The notes beneath the pieces are model-generated. The model worked only from the letters and a program-made list of their open reading frames with translations, did no database searches and was not told the DNA's origin. Of a stretch of 64,000 bases of DNA, positions 18,720-26,991 are shown piece after piece. Within the stretch, counting starts at the first letter, position 1. Each line of letters starts with the position of its first letter. The position numbers and the translations under genes are program-made. Source of the DNA: Glycocaulis abyssi (lineage in GTDB: Bacteria > Pseudomonadota > Alphaproteobacteria > Caulobacterales > Maricaulaceae); assembly GCF_041429775.1 (NCBI RefSeq), contig NZ_CP163421.1, forward strand, positions 1,947,001 to 2,011,000, written 5' to 3'.

Positions 18720-19667
18720 ATGACGATCACGATGACCGTCCTGTTCATCGGCGCCGGGCTGGCGCTGCTGGTGGCGGGAGGCGAAAGCCTGGTGCGCGGG
18801 GCATCTGGCCTCGCAAGGCGGCTCGGCATCTCGCCCCTGCTGATCGGGCTTGTCGTTGTGGGCTTTGGCACCTCGACACCGGAGCTGACGACTTCCATGG
18901 CAGCAGCCTTGCGCGATGCGCCTGAGATCGCTGTCGGCAATGTCATCGGCTCGAACATTGCCAATATCCTGCTGATCCTCGGCCTTGCTGCCCTGCTGCG
19001 CCCGATCCGGATCGATCCGCGCCCCTTCCGCCGCGATGGCAGCGCGCTGGCCATCTCAGCGCTTGCAGGTGCCGGGGCACTCGCCTTCATCGGACTGGAG
19101 CGCTGGGTCGGCGCGGTGCTGCTGACTGGCCTTGCCGTCTATCTTCTCGTCTCATGGCTGACCGGCAGGGACCGCTCCGCCGCGCAGGAAGAGGCCGCAC
19201 CCGCCACAAGACCTGCCGGGCGGCTCTGGGTCGAGCTTGCCTTCCTCGGCGCAGGCTTTGCCGGTGTGATCTTTGGCGCGGGGCTTCTCGTTGACGGCGC
19301 TGTCTCGGCGGCAACGGCGCTTGGCGTGCCGCAGGCCGTGATCGGGCTTACCATCGTGGCGGTCGGCACGTCCCTGCCGGAGCTGGCAGCCTCGTTGAGC
19401 GCTGCCCGGCGCGGGGAGGGCGATATCGCCTTTGGCAATATCGTCGGCTCCAACATTTTCAATATTCTGGGAATTCTGGGCGTGACCGCCCTTGTCTCCC
19501 CCTTGCAGGTGACAGGTGGGCTGGCGGGAAGCGACCTTGGGGTCATGCTCGCCGCCAGCGCGCTTTTGCTGGCTCTCGCCATCTGGAAGCAGCGCCTGTC
19601 GCGGCTTCACGGCGCGATCTTCCTCGCCCTCTACGCAGCCTATATCGCATCCATGGCACTGGCCTGA
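18720..19667 (+). CDS. calcium/sodium antiporter (CaCA family, YrbG-like)
   Basis: Ten to eleven transmembrane helices in two inverted halves. Each half carries the alpha-repeat signature of CaCA exchangers: [12 protein letters not shown] with [11 protein letters not shown] in the first, and [12 protein letters not shown] with [13 protein letters not shown] in the second. The ion-binding acidic residues (Glu in PEL) are present in both. The ATG at 18720 is chosen because AAGGGG lies 7 bases upstream; a GTG at 18696 is an alternative. The protein would exchange Ca2+ or K+ for Na+ across the inner membrane. It ends 83 bases before tRNA-Ser. Confidence 0.9.
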   Translation: MTITMTVLFIGAGLALLVAGGESLVRGASGLARRLGISPLLIGLVVVGFGTSTPELTTSMAAALRDAPEIAVGNVIGSNIANILLILGLAALLRPIRIDPRPFRRDGSALAISALAGAGALAFIGLERWVGAVLLTGLAVYLLVSWLTGRDRSAAQEEAAPATRPAGRLWVELAFLGAGFAGVIFGAGLLVDGAVSAATALGVPQAVIGLTIVAVGTSLPELAASLSAARRGEGDIAFGNIVGSNIFNILGILGVTALVSPLQVTGGLAGSDLGVMLAASALLLALAIWKQRLSRLHGAIFLALYAAYIASMALA

Positions 19668-19750
19668 GCGGGCCAGATGCGCCATGCACAGCGCCCCTCT
19701 GCCAGCGCGCTTGACTGGACCGGGTTCTCAGATAGTTTGCGCCGCCTCGC

Positions 19751-19840
19751 GGTGAGGTGGCCGAGTGGTCGAAGGCGCACGCCTGGAACGCGTGTAGGCG
19801 GGAAACCGTCTCGTGGGTTCGAATCCCACCCTCACCGCCA
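19751..19840 (+). tRNA. tRNA-Ser (anticodon GGA)
   Basis: A class II tRNA with 7-bp acceptor stem GGTGAGG/CCTCACC, discriminator G and encoded CCA. The anticodon loop CTGGAAC presents GGA, flanked by stem CACGC/GCGTG. A long variable arm (about 19797-19814) and a TTCGAAT T-loop follow. It reads UCC/UCU serine codons. The last 20 bases are duplicated downstream, marking it as an integration target. Confidence 0.97.
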
Positions 19841-19841
19841 C
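19822..19841 (+). repeat. attachment site within tRNA-Ser 3' end (left junction of element 1)
   Basis: AATCCCACCCTCACCGCCAC forms the 3' end of tRNA-Ser. It is repeated exactly at 41184-41203, and its last part (with the next base, CACCCTCACCGCCACT) at 28422-28437. This is the classic layout for tyrosine-integrase elements that target a tRNA 3' end and rebuild it. Confidence 0.85.
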
Positions 19842-19891
19842 TGCGCTCATTAGCACATTGATTATTAAGGGCTTTTTGTAAAGTCCGATTT

Positions 19892-19910
19892 CTACCCACC
19901 CCTCTACCCA
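19892..19910 (+). repeat. paired CTACCCA repeats, left end of element 1
   Basis: CTACCCA occurs at 19892-19898 and 19904-19910, same orientation, 12 bases start to start. An identical pair with identical spacing lies near the right end at 28279. They are candidate arm-type binding sites for the element's integrase; the role is inferred from symmetry and position. Confidence 0.5.
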
Positions 19911-20068
19911 TGCGCGATCCGATGCGTCTCCGAAAGGGGATGCAGGCCGGTCGAACGTGGTGTAATTGTGCCACTGACCAAGTTTGAGCTGCTTCCGTTG
20001 AGCTACTAATTGCTGGACTGGCCGCCCAACTTAACGAGCTAGGGCACACGAAGCAAACGAGGCTACGA

Positions 20069-20923
20069 ATGTTTTTAAGTTCTTACATTAGCAGAATTGA
20101 AGAACTTCTAGAAAGTGGCGACGCTGACAAATTAACCTATGCGGCGCTTGAAGCTCGGCTCGCGTTAGAACGTATTTGCTACGAAATTCTGAAGATAAAT
20201 ATTCAACATGTTGACGGCAACACGCGTGAAAAATGGCAACCAAAACCTCTTATAAATTCACTTCAAGAAACTGTCGATCCGTATATAACTAGTCCAAAAA
20301 TAATTAGTATTTCTAAAACGCCTTGCGAAGAAGATAGGAACTTAACCAAAGAGGAGTTTGAACAATACGATTATGTGGAAATTGGCAGAACTGCTGGAAT
20401 AGACTTAAAGAAATTTAATTCAATTTATCAATCGCTAGGATCCTATTTGCACACTCGAATGCCGCGACCGGAGACCATTGAAATAAGCAGATATCCCGTC
20501 AACGATAAAACAAAAGAAAAGATAATCGAAGCATTGTATTTGATTAAACATCACAATGAAGCAACCAATGTCCAAATCGGAGCGTTTGGCGAAACAACTT
20601 CATTTAAATGCTTATGTGGCACTGTTAACACGAGAATTATTAATGGAATTAAAAAAAGTCCGGCACTGAAGTGCGTGAATACGGAATGCCTTCACAAATG
20701 GAAAGTTACCGTATCAGACGAAGGCGATATCGAATGGAAGACGCCACTTGTAGAACTTGTTTGCAAGAACAACAACTGTAAATCCGTAAACCAAGCAACT
20801 CACGGTCAAATATTTGCTATTCACAAGGGTAAGTTTCATTCATGGTCTTGTGGGTCGTGCGGCACGGAGCACCTAGTTGGTTGGGGACTAAGCGTTCAGC
20901 AATGGCAATCACCCAAAAAATAA
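20069..20923 (+). CDS. AT-rich protein with two C-terminal zinc ribbons, unknown function
   Basis: Not recognised as a named family. The 284-residue protein has a helical N-terminal part ([16 protein letters not shown], about 26-41) and two probable zinc ribbons: one with CLCG plus C-x4-C around residues 189-213, the other with CKNNNC and CGSCG around 231-269. GAGG 6 bases upstream supports the ATG. The gene is strikingly richer in A+T and AAA/AAT codons than everything around it, which points to recent transfer from another source, even relative to the rest of the element. It is the only plus-strand gene of element 1. The helical N-terminus could be a HEPN-like domain, but this is only a guess. 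Confidence 0.7.
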   Translation: MFLSSYISRIEELLESGDADKLTYAALEARLALERICYEILKINIQHVDGNTREKWQPKPLINSLQETVDPYITSPKIISISKTPCEEDRNLTKEEFEQYDYVEIGRTAGIDLKKFNSIYQSLGSYLHTRMPRPETIEISRYPVNDKTKEKIIEALYLIKHHNEATNVQIGAFGETTSFKCLCGTVNTRIINGIKKSPALKCVNTECLHKWKVTVSDEGDIEWKTPLVELVCKNNNCKSVNQATHGQIFAIHKGKFHSWSCGSCGTEHLVGWGLSVQQWQSPKK

Positions 20924-20944
20924 CCCCGGCCACCATGGCCGGGG
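20924..20944 (-). terminator. intrinsic terminator for the minus-strand gene run
   Basis: CCCCGGCCA and TGGCCGGGG form a perfect 9-bp stem with a 3-base loop. Read on the minus strand it is followed by TTATTTTTTGGG, so it should end transcription of the genes from 28274 down to 21029. It starts directly after the stop codon of the zinc-ribbon gene and may also serve that gene. Confidence 0.8.
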
Positions 20945-21520
20945 CACCGCACACCCTTGGAAGTTCGCATTAACAAGAGTGCTTGGTAAGTTTTCCCGTG
21001 GCGAGGAAGGCATGAAGGTTCACGGGAGTTAGTGTTCAACCCGGCTGTTGCCTTTGTCGGCCAAGCCGGAGTTGTAAAAGGATCGGTGAACGGCCTTGAT
21101 GATGTCGGGGTATTTCGCGGCGGCTTTCTGAAGTTCCATTGAACCGGCAAAGCAGCCCGCCCCGTCCGGGCAATGCTTCTTGATGAGGTCGCCCGCAATC
21201 GAATTGTGCGTATCCTCTGACAGCCCAAGCAGGTAATGCGGTGTGCCATAGAACACGGCGGCGAATTCAAGGTTTTTCCCGGCCATGTCGCGGATTTCCT
21301 TCAGGCCGGTTTCCTTCTTGGACAGTTCGCGAATGAAGCCGCGAATGTCGGCATGAATGGGAGTGCGCTTGTCATTGAGCGCGAAGGCCGCTTCGATCTT
21401 GTTGAAGCCTTCATCGCTGAGTTCGCTGGCGAGTGCAGTCAGTCCGGCTTGCGCCTTTTCAAGCACACCCGCCACATCGTAAGCGATTTTCTGACCCAGC
21501 CCCGTGATCCGGGCCGTGAG

Positions 21521-22444
21521 TTAGTAGAGTCTGTTCGCCTTTCTTTCTGGGTTGATGTGGTTGGTCAAGGCCCGGTGAGCGGCGCTTGCGCGTAGCTCAA
21601 GCGAACCGGGCCGGGGGTGACGTGTTCGCTCGGCGTAGACACAAGGTGCGAGCCCGCCGAGTGCGGTGTGCGGTCTCTCGGTGTTGTAGTCGATCCTCCA
21701 TGCCTCGATCAGGTCGCGCGCTTCGCCGAGCGAGGAGAACAGGTGTTCGTTCAGGCACTCGTCCCTGAACCGGCCATTGAAGCTTTCCACGAACGCGTTC
21801 TGGGTGGGCTTTCCGGGTGCGATGTAATGCCACTCCACACCGCTGTCCTTCTGCCATCGCAGGATCGCGTGACTGGTCAGTTCGGTGCCATTGTCGCTGA
21901 CGATCATGCGCGGCTTTCCTCGCCGCTCGATCAGACGATCAAGCTCACGGGCCACGCGCACGCCTGACAGCGAGGTATCGACCACGACGGCTAAGGCCTC
22001 TCGCGTGAAGTCGTCGACCACGCATAGCGTCCGGAAGCGCCGCCCGTCGATTAGAGCGTCGGAGACGAAGTCGAGGCTCCAGCGATGGTTCGCCGCCGCA
22101 GGCAACAGTATCGGGCGACGGGTTCCAACCGACCGCTTGCGGCCACGCCGCCGACGGACCGCCAGCCCTTCTTCCCGGTAGAGCCGGTAGACCTTCTTGT
22201 GGTTCGCATAAAGACCCTCCCGTTCCAGCAGGATGCCAAGCCGACGATAGCCGAACCGGCGGCGCTCGCCTGCCAGATCGCGCAAGCGAGCTCGCAAGGC
22301 GTCATCACCACCAGAACGCTTCTGATACTGGAACGTGGAGCGATCAAGTTCTGCAAGGGCACACGCCCGACGCTCGCTCAGCCCGTGCCTGGTCACCATG
22401 TGGTGCACGGCCTGGCGCTTGACGTCGGGCGTCAGAAGTTTTTT
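21521..22444 (-). CDS. IS3-family transposase OrfB (DDE integrase), made by -1 frameshift
   Basis: An rve-type catalytic domain preceded by an HTH_21-like region ([15 protein letters not shown]). The DDE residues are visible in [18 protein letters not shown] and [18 protein letters not shown]. No start codon with a good ribosome site is seen at the beginning of the homologous region ([12 protein letters not shown]), consistent with production by slippage at 22444-22438 from OrfA. The C-terminus is full length. Confidence 0.9.
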   Translation of the reverse strand, partial: KKLLTPDVKRQAVHHMVTRHGLSERRACALAELDRSTFQYQKRSGGDDALRARLRDLAGERRRFGYRRLGILLEREGLYANHKKVYRLYREEGLAVRRRRGRKRSVGTRRPILLPAAANHRWSLDFVSDALIDGRRFRTLCVVDDFTREALAVVVDTSLSGVRVARELDRLIERRGKPRMIVSDNGTELTSHAILRWQKDSGVEWHYIAPGKPTQNAFVESFNGRFRDECLNEHLFSSLGEARDLIEAWRIDYNTERPHTALGGLAPCVYAERTRHPRPGSLELRASAAHRALTNHINPERKANRLY

Positions 22445-22698
22445 GAGGCGAGGTCCTTCAGGGCCGCATTGTCCAGCATCGCATCGGCCAGAAGCCGCTT
22501 CAGCCGGTTGTTCTCCAGCTCCAGCGACTTTAGGCGCTGGGCATCGGATACTGTCATGCCGCCGAACTTCGCCTTGTATTTGTAAAACGTCGCGTCGGAG
22601 ATGCCGTACTTGCGGCAGACCTCCTTCGTGCTCACACCAGCATCGTGCTCCCTGAGCATGCCGATGATCTGCTCCTCCGAATAACGGCTCTTGCGCAT
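22432..22698 (-). CDS. IS3-family transposase OrfA
   Basis: 88 residues beginning [19 protein letters not shown], with a helix-turn-helix ([20 protein letters not shown]) that binds the IS ends and a C-terminal leucine-rich coiled coil ([15 protein letters not shown]). The frame ends just past a heptamer AAAAAAC at 22444-22438, read as A-AAA-AAC, the usual site for the -1 frameshift that makes the OrfAB fusion. Confidence 0.92.
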   Translation of the reverse strand: MRKSRYSEEQIIGMLREHDAGVSTKEVCRKYGISDATFYKYKAKFGGMTVSDAQRLKSLELENNRLKRLLADAMLDNAALKDLASKNF

Positions 22699-23016
22699 GG
22701 TCCATCCTCTTTTCGATGGACTCTACCATTCAATGGCCGGAATTCACGGGGCTGGGTCATTTCTTGCCAACAACGTGCTTTGCGACTTCAGTTCGCGTTT
22801 CATCAAAGTGCAGCGCGCCGATCTTGCTGACGCCGTTTTCAAGGGCTTCGTGGGCGCGGTTGACGTGGTTCATCGCGAGTTGGGGAAGCTTCGACGCATC
22901 GCCAAGCATAACCTTGCGTCCGGTCGGGATTGTTGCCCGTTCAAAGAAGGCGTTCGTGTCCGGTGTGTTGTTCAGCGGCTTAATGGGTTGAGCGTTAAAC
23001 ATGGCGATGGGCTTTC

Positions 23017-23331
23017 TCAGTTGTAGAGGGGCTTGGCGTCACGGTTGTTGAGTCCGTCCATGATCGCGTCGAGGGTTCGGCATTCTTCAAGAAGCTGGCG
23101 TTGCTGTTCTTCAATCCAGCTATCGACAGCGGCGATTTCATCCGGTTCAACCGGGGCTTCAGGCACCACCATGAAGCTATGGCCGCGCGGCATGTCCCCG
23201 AACTGGCGTGTCATGCGGGCCATGGCGTCGGCTTCCGTCTCGCCAAAGCGCACACCCACAACATGCGGCCAGCGAACGCCTGTGTTGGCCTCCATACGGG
23301 CGATGCGGCGGGACAGGGCGCGAAGGCTCAT
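23017..23331 (-). CDS. small protein of unknown function in element 1
   Basis: Not recognised. 104 residues, starting MSLRALSRRIARMEANTG and containing a GVRFGETEADAMARM segment, with a charged helical C-terminus. Its start overlaps the stop of the 23328-23615 gene (ATGA), and its stop is 14 bases before the interrupted gene, so it belongs to the same minus-strand transcript. Overall look is of a phage or plasmid accessory protein. Confidence 0.65.
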   Translation of the reverse strand: MSLRALSRRIARMEANTGVRWPHVVGVRFGETEADAMARMTRQFGDMPRGHSFMVVPEAPVEPDEIAAVDSWIEEQQRQLLEECRTLDAIMDGLNNRDAKPLYN

Positions 23332-23615
23332 TGCAGCGTCCTGCCCTTCTCAAGCGCCTCTACGCGGGCCTCTAGGGCCGATCCCTCAATCATCCGCGAC
23401 AGGATGGCCAAGATGTTCGCGAGGCGGCTGGCGTCTTCAACCTTCAGGGTGCCGGAGCGCGCGTCCCTGAACAGCCGGGCCGTCTGGTGCGCACAATCAC
23501 CCACACTCAGCAGGCGCGCCCTGAACGCCTTGCGACGGCCACCCGAAGCGCCGTCACGGGGGGCAGGCAGCGGCATCCCGCTTTCAACCGGAAACTCGTT
23601 CTGTTCGACTTGCAC
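23328..23615 (-). CDS. small protein of unknown function in element 1
   Basis: Not recognised. 95 residues; a basic, Gly-rich N-terminal part (PRDGASGGRRKAFRAR) is followed by a helical C-terminus (ASRLANILAILSRMIEGSALEARVEALEKG) that could be a coiled coil. It is translationally coupled by a 4-base overlap to the next gene, suggesting the two products act together. Confidence 0.62.
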   Translation of the reverse strand: MQVEQNEFPVESGMPLPAPRDGASGGRRKAFRARLLSVGDCAHQTARLFRDARSGTLKVEDASRLANILAILSRMIEGSALEARVEALEKGRTLQ

Positions 23616-23724
23616 GGATCAACACCCTAGGCAGCTCTAACTTGCCCACACGGTGCGGCACCTGCATTTGACACGTCAAACATTATTTTGAGATGCATTG
23701 CAGTTTATGTTATTCAATATTATA

Positions 23725-24099
23725 TTAGCCGCTCGGCTTGCATTTCTTGTTTTCATCATACAACTTAAACATCAACTTCATCGCCTCGAACGCCACTTCC
23801 CGATCCGGCGAATTCGCCGCTCGCAACAGGCACTCAATCGAGTGCTTCAAAATCCAATTGCGATCTTCACCTTTCGGCTTGAATTCCTCACGGGTGTAAA
23901 AAAGCTGAAGCGCGGCAATGGCTGTGGTGCGATCCGACTGGTTCACCCAATGCTTCACCAAACGCTCAAGCGCCTTGAGATAGCTGCGCTCCAAGAGCGC
24001 GTTGATTTCTTCATCGGTTGGAGCCGGTCCCGTATCCGGTTTGTGTCCACGCTCCCAAGGTGTTTCATTCCACCAATCGGCTCTAGGTTCGTCAGTCAT
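23725..24099 (-). CDS. small acidic protein of unknown function in element 1
   Basis: Not recognised. 124 residues, helical, with two similar helical stretches (SYLKALERLVKHWVNQSDRTT and SIECLLRAANSPDREVAFEA) that look like HEAT-type or other alpha-alpha repeats. It starts MTDEPRADWWNETPWERG. It lies between the primase-helicase gene and the small genes downstream, after a GC-rich hairpin at 24240-24265. Confidence 0.65.
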   Translation of the reverse strand: MTDEPRADWWNETPWERGHKPDTGPAPTDEEINALLERSYLKALERLVKHWVNQSDRTTAIAALQLFYTREEFKPKGEDRNWILKHSIECLLRAANSPDREVAFEAMKLMFKLYDENKKCKPSG

Positions 24100-24239
24100 G
24101 GCGTAGTCCTTTCATCAAAAGATGGGTTGAAACGTGGGTATTGCGTCAAATCCGGTCTAAACTTCATCCAGTTCAACGACTTCGTTTGAAACTTGGCGGT
24201 TCACCCCTCCGCCCTCCAATCGTGCCACCGGGACATGGA

Positions 24240-24265
24240 CCCCCTCCCCTAAAGGGGAGAGGGGG
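24240..24265. terminator. GC-rich hairpin after the primase-helicase gene
   Basis: CCCCCTCCCC, a TAAA loop and GGGGAGAGGGGG can form a strong stem with one bulged base, 15-40 bases past the stop of the primase-helicase gene on the minus strand. There is no long T-run on either strand, so termination is only possible rather than certain. Confidence 0.35.
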
Positions 24266-24272
24266 TGTGGGT

Positions 24273-24341
24273 GTCCCGTTCACGGGGTGTCACGACGCGG
24301 GACATGTCCCGGACTTGTCCCGATGATGTCCCGCTGTCCCG
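24273..24341 (+). repeat. phased GTCCCG repeats with a 14-base palindrome
   Basis: GTCCCG occurs at 24273, 24306, 24317, 24328 and 24336; the first four are multiples of 11 bases apart (33, 11, 11). CGGGACATGTCCCG at 24298-24311 is a perfect palindrome. The cluster covers the 3' end of the primase-helicase gene and the spacer after it. An 11-base period does not fit codon repetition, so DNA-binding sites or iterons are plausible. Confidence 0.45.
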
Positions 24342-26433
24342 CTTCTCTCAGCCGGGCCGCGATTACTTTTTCCGTCTCGGCGGCGTTCGGGCCTGCCAGC
24401 CGGTAAATGTCGTTTGCAACGCTGAGTTCACCCCGCTCCACCAAGGCTTCCCGTGCACGTTGGAACGCCTTCTTCTTGTTGTCATCGTTGTCCGCAGTGC
24501 TTTCGCGGTAGAACGCCGGACGCCAATCATTCAGGTGAAGTCCGGCAAATGCGTTGTTCACCAACTGACCGCACTCACCCGCTGCCGTGTGGAAAGTCGA
24601 AAGCGCGAGTTTCTGATTGGGCGAAAGCGGCCTTTGCTGCGGTGTGCTGACGGCAACTTCATCCGGTTCAACAACCAGTGAGGTGATCCCTTCGCCGTCT
24701 TCATCCCGGCCAACGGTGCAGACCTTTAATACGAAGCCAAATTCCTGCCCGGCTTCAGCGTCCTTCGCCTTATCGACTTTCCAAGTCCGGCGAGTGCCAT
24801 TGCCCGACACCAAAATCGCGCCATCAAGTGCGGCAAACAGGCTGGAATGTCCGCGTATGCCCTTGGTGAAGTCCTTACCCGTGTGGGCAATGAGAACAAC
24901 CAAGCCGCCAGTCAGCCGTTGAAGTGCATTCGCGCCTTCGATAACCGCTCCCATGTCCTTTGAACTGTTTTCGTCCAGTCCCGGCGAAGCTGGGGAAAGC
25001 GTGTCAATTATGATGACGGGTTCGGAATATCCGCATACGGAACCTAATGCGGCAACGTCTTCAGCGTGGGCTAGGCGAAAGGGTTGCAACAGGAAACGCA
25101 TTCCAGTCGGGACAGGACGGCCATGAGCTTGTTCCCACGCCAAGACGCGTTGACTGACACCGGCTTCACCTTCAAGGCCAACGTAAAGAACCGGAGCGGG
25201 CTTGGTGCGGTGTCCAAACCACGGTTCACCTTCAGCAATCGCGCAAATCATGTCGAACGCGAGAAAGCTTTTGCCGCTCCCGCTAGGCCCGTAGATGATC
25301 CCGAAACCTTGCTTTGGAAAGACGCCTTTGACGCGCCATTGCATCGGCGGCAACAACTTTAATTCATCGGGCGTGTAAAGCTTGAAGCGGGGTTGGTTGC
25401 CTTCGACTTTCGCGGCGATTTCAGCGGTTAGCTTGCTGCTATCTACCAACGCGAAGTCCCGCCTTGAGTCCATCGCCTTGTTGATTGTCCGTTCACGGTA
25501 ATCCTGCCGGGATTGCGTCTTTTCGCGTTGACCTAGCGGACTGGCCAACCAAATGCGTTCGACTTGAGCCGGGTTGAAGTTCGTGCGCGGTGCCAGTGCG
25601 TTGCACAAGGCTTGATCGGCTGCACTGTGATCCCCGCCATGGCCGCTTAGATCGCCATTCCAGAGGGCGGCTAGGGCCGGATCGGCCATCAGGCGCGCCA
25701 ACACCTCGCTATCGCCCACAGAAAGCCCCTCAGAGGGCCGCGCGGGTGTTTCGGGTGCCGGAGTGGCCGGGGGAGCGAAATGGGCCTGTAGGGCGTCCAG
25801 AGCGGGCCGGAAGCCATCTTGCCGGAAAAGGGTCTTGGCCATGCGCCGGTCGCGCTTCCAATTGACGGTGCCGGGTATCCGCATGATGCGATCAACGTTC
25901 GACGCCGCCTTGTCCCCGTTGAACTTGGCAATCAAGGCGCGGTTCACCGCTTCGACGGCTTCAACGTTTTCCGGTGTCGCTTCGATTGGTTCAGGGAAAA
26001 GCCAATAGGCATGAATGCCGTTACCGCTATCCACAACAAGGTTGGGGCTGTGCGCTTCAAGCGCGGCGCAAACTTCGGCCTTGTTCAACGTGCCGCCTTT
26101 AGGCGGATCAATGTCAACATGGACGCCACGAAGCGCGATAATCTGCTTCTTGCTTGGCTTCACCCCGCAATCCGGTGTGGGAATGTTGAAAGTGAAGTAG
26201 CAGTTCAAGCCCGCTTGATTGCGTTCAACAACGTATTGAGTGGCCGCTTCAACGTCCGCACCAAAATAACGTCCACTTAGCGGTTCACCTGTTTTTATAC
26301 AGCACACATGGACATGCGGATATTGCCAAGCGAGAAATGCTTGCACTTCAACTGAATTTGGGCTAACAAGGTTATTGCCATCGTTACCATTGTTAGCCGT
26401 CGCCTCACCGGGGCGGCGGCTTTCGCTTTCCAT
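24280..26433 (-). CDS. primase-helicase replication protein of the element (RepB-like primase plus RecA-like ATPase)
   Basis: 717 residues. The N-terminal 200 resemble RepB-like archaeo-eukaryotic-type primases: GVHVDIDPPKGGTL supplies the acidic DxD metal site and NLVVDSGNGIHAYWLF the conserved His block. A RecA/AAA_25-type ATPase follows, with Walker A GPSGSGKSF (Lys388) and a Walker B-like VIIIDTLSPASPG, and the sensor-like VVLIAHTGKD. The two activities in one chain suggest self-contained replication initiation, as in P4-like satellites. It follows the AlpA-like gene by 5 bases. The C-terminal tail is encoded across the GTCCCG repeat cluster. Confidence 0.85.
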   Translation of the reverse strand: MESESRRPGEATANNGNDGNNLVSPNSVEVQAFLAWQYPHVHVCCIKTGEPLSGRYFGADVEAATQYVVERNQAGLNCYFTFNIPTPDCGVKPSKKQIIALRGVHVDIDPPKGGTLNKAEVCAALEAHSPNLVVDSGNGIHAYWLFPEPIEATPENVEAVEAVNRALIAKFNGDKAASNVDRIMRIPGTVNWKRDRRMAKTLFRQDGFRPALDALQAHFAPPATPAPETPARPSEGLSVGDSEVLARLMADPALAALWNGDLSGHGGDHSAADQALCNALAPRTNFNPAQVERIWLASPLGQREKTQSRQDYRERTINKAMDSRRDFALVDSSKLTAEIAAKVEGNQPRFKLYTPDELKLLPPMQWRVKGVFPKQGFGIIYGPSGSGKSFLAFDMICAIAEGEPWFGHRTKPAPVLYVGLEGEAGVSQRVLAWEQAHGRPVPTGMRFLLQPFRLAHAEDVAALGSVCGYSEPVIIIDTLSPASPGLDENSSKDMGAVIEGANALQRLTGGLVVLIAHTGKDFTKGIRGHSSLFAALDGAILVSGNGTRRTWKVDKAKDAEAGQEFGFVLKVCTVGRDEDGEGITSLVVEPDEVAVSTPQQRPLSPNQKLALSTFHTAAGECGQLVNNAFAGLHLNDWRPAFYRESTADNDDNKKKAFQRAREALVERGELSVANDIYRLAGPNAAETEKVIAARLREAGQRDIIGTSPGHVPRRDTP

Positions 26434-26438
26434 GGGGC

Positions 26439-26696
26439 TTACACCGGCATTGCAGCGCGGCGGGCCTCAAGGGACGCGACTAGCACCCGTATCTCATCAT
26501 CGCTCTTGCCCGCAATGCGGGCCGCGTTGATGGCGGCGATTTCGCTTTCTGGCCAGCCTACAATGCGCTCGCCAAGCTTGACGCCTGACGGGAAGGTGCC
26601 TGCCTGAATTCGGGCATAGATTGTGGGGCGTGACAGGCCGGTGACGCGCATCACCTCCGGTATTCTCAACATGGTCATCATTGCGTTCGTCTCCAT
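26439..26696 (-). CDS. AlpA-like DNA-binding regulator/excisionase
   Basis: About 85 residues with the AlpA/MerR-type winged helix: MLRIPEVMRVTGLSRPTIYARIQAGTFP, then VKLGERIVGWPESEI, the normal family sequence block. Such proteins activate integrase or excision genes of P4-like elements. A TTG at 26720 and an ATG at 26681 (GGAG 9 bases upstream) are alternative starts. It directly precedes the primase-helicase gene, so it probably controls or is co-expressed with replication. Confidence 0.82.
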   Translation of the reverse strand: METNAMMTMLRIPEVMRVTGLSRPTIYARIQAGTFPSGVKLGERIVGWPESEIAAINAARIAGKSDDEIRVLVASLEARRAAMPV

Positions 26697-26781
26697 ACGC
26701 CGTAAGCGCTTAGGAGACAAAACTGACTGATGCTAAGCGTAGAGCATACGGAAATCAGAGAATTGACTGTAAATCCGGCAA

Positions 26782-26991
26782 CTATATCAACCTTGATATT
26801 GTGTCCGGTTGAATAGACAAGTTCAACAAACTCACCACTTGCCTAGAAGCTTCGATTTTACTTAGCCCGGCTTCATGCAGCTTGCGCGCCTCATCAACGG
26901 CGTCATCGCGCTTGCCGGTGAACTTGTTCTTTGACCCGGCCTTGCGTCCTGTGGGCGGCACTTCAACGCCGTCTTCAATCACGAAACTCAT
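26782..26991 (-). CDS. small basic protein coupled to the integrase gene
   Basis: 69 residues, MSFVIEDGVEVPPTGRKAG then a basic segment and a predicted helix-turn-helix-like stretch (SKIEASRQVVSLLNLSIQPDTI). The start overlaps the integrase stop (ATGA), so it is translated after the integrase. Not recognised; it could be a recombination directionality factor or a regulator. Confidence 0.6.
   Translation of the reverse strand: MSFVIEDGVEVPPTGRKAGSKNKFTGKRDDAVDEARKLHEAGLSKIEASRQVVSLLNLSIQPDTISRLI

Larger units (their letters stand above)
21492..22759 (-). mobile_element. IS3-family insertion sequence (IS407-like), complete
   Basis: 1268 bases bounded by inverted repeats that share TGACCCAGCCCCGTGA (left end at 21492 forward, right end at 22759 in reverse). 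It is flanked by the 4-base direct repeat TTTC at 21488-21491 and 22760-22763. Both transposase frames are open and the ends are intact, so the copy may still be mobile. The 4-base duplication and TGA...TCA ends suit the IS407 subgroup. Confidence 0.92.
21029..23002 (-). pseudogene. unknown element gene interrupted by an IS3-family insertion
   Basis: Two half-genes flank the IS at 21492-22759. The 5' half starts MFNAQPIKPLNNT at 23002 and reads to HVVGKK; the 3' half continues IAYDVAGVLEKAQ down to 21029. Removing the IS plus one copy of the TTTC target duplication joins them in frame into a 233-residue protein. No domain is recognised. It is the last gene of the minus-strand run, just before the terminator at 20924-20944. 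The insertion almost certainly abolishes its normal product. Confidence 0.85.
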
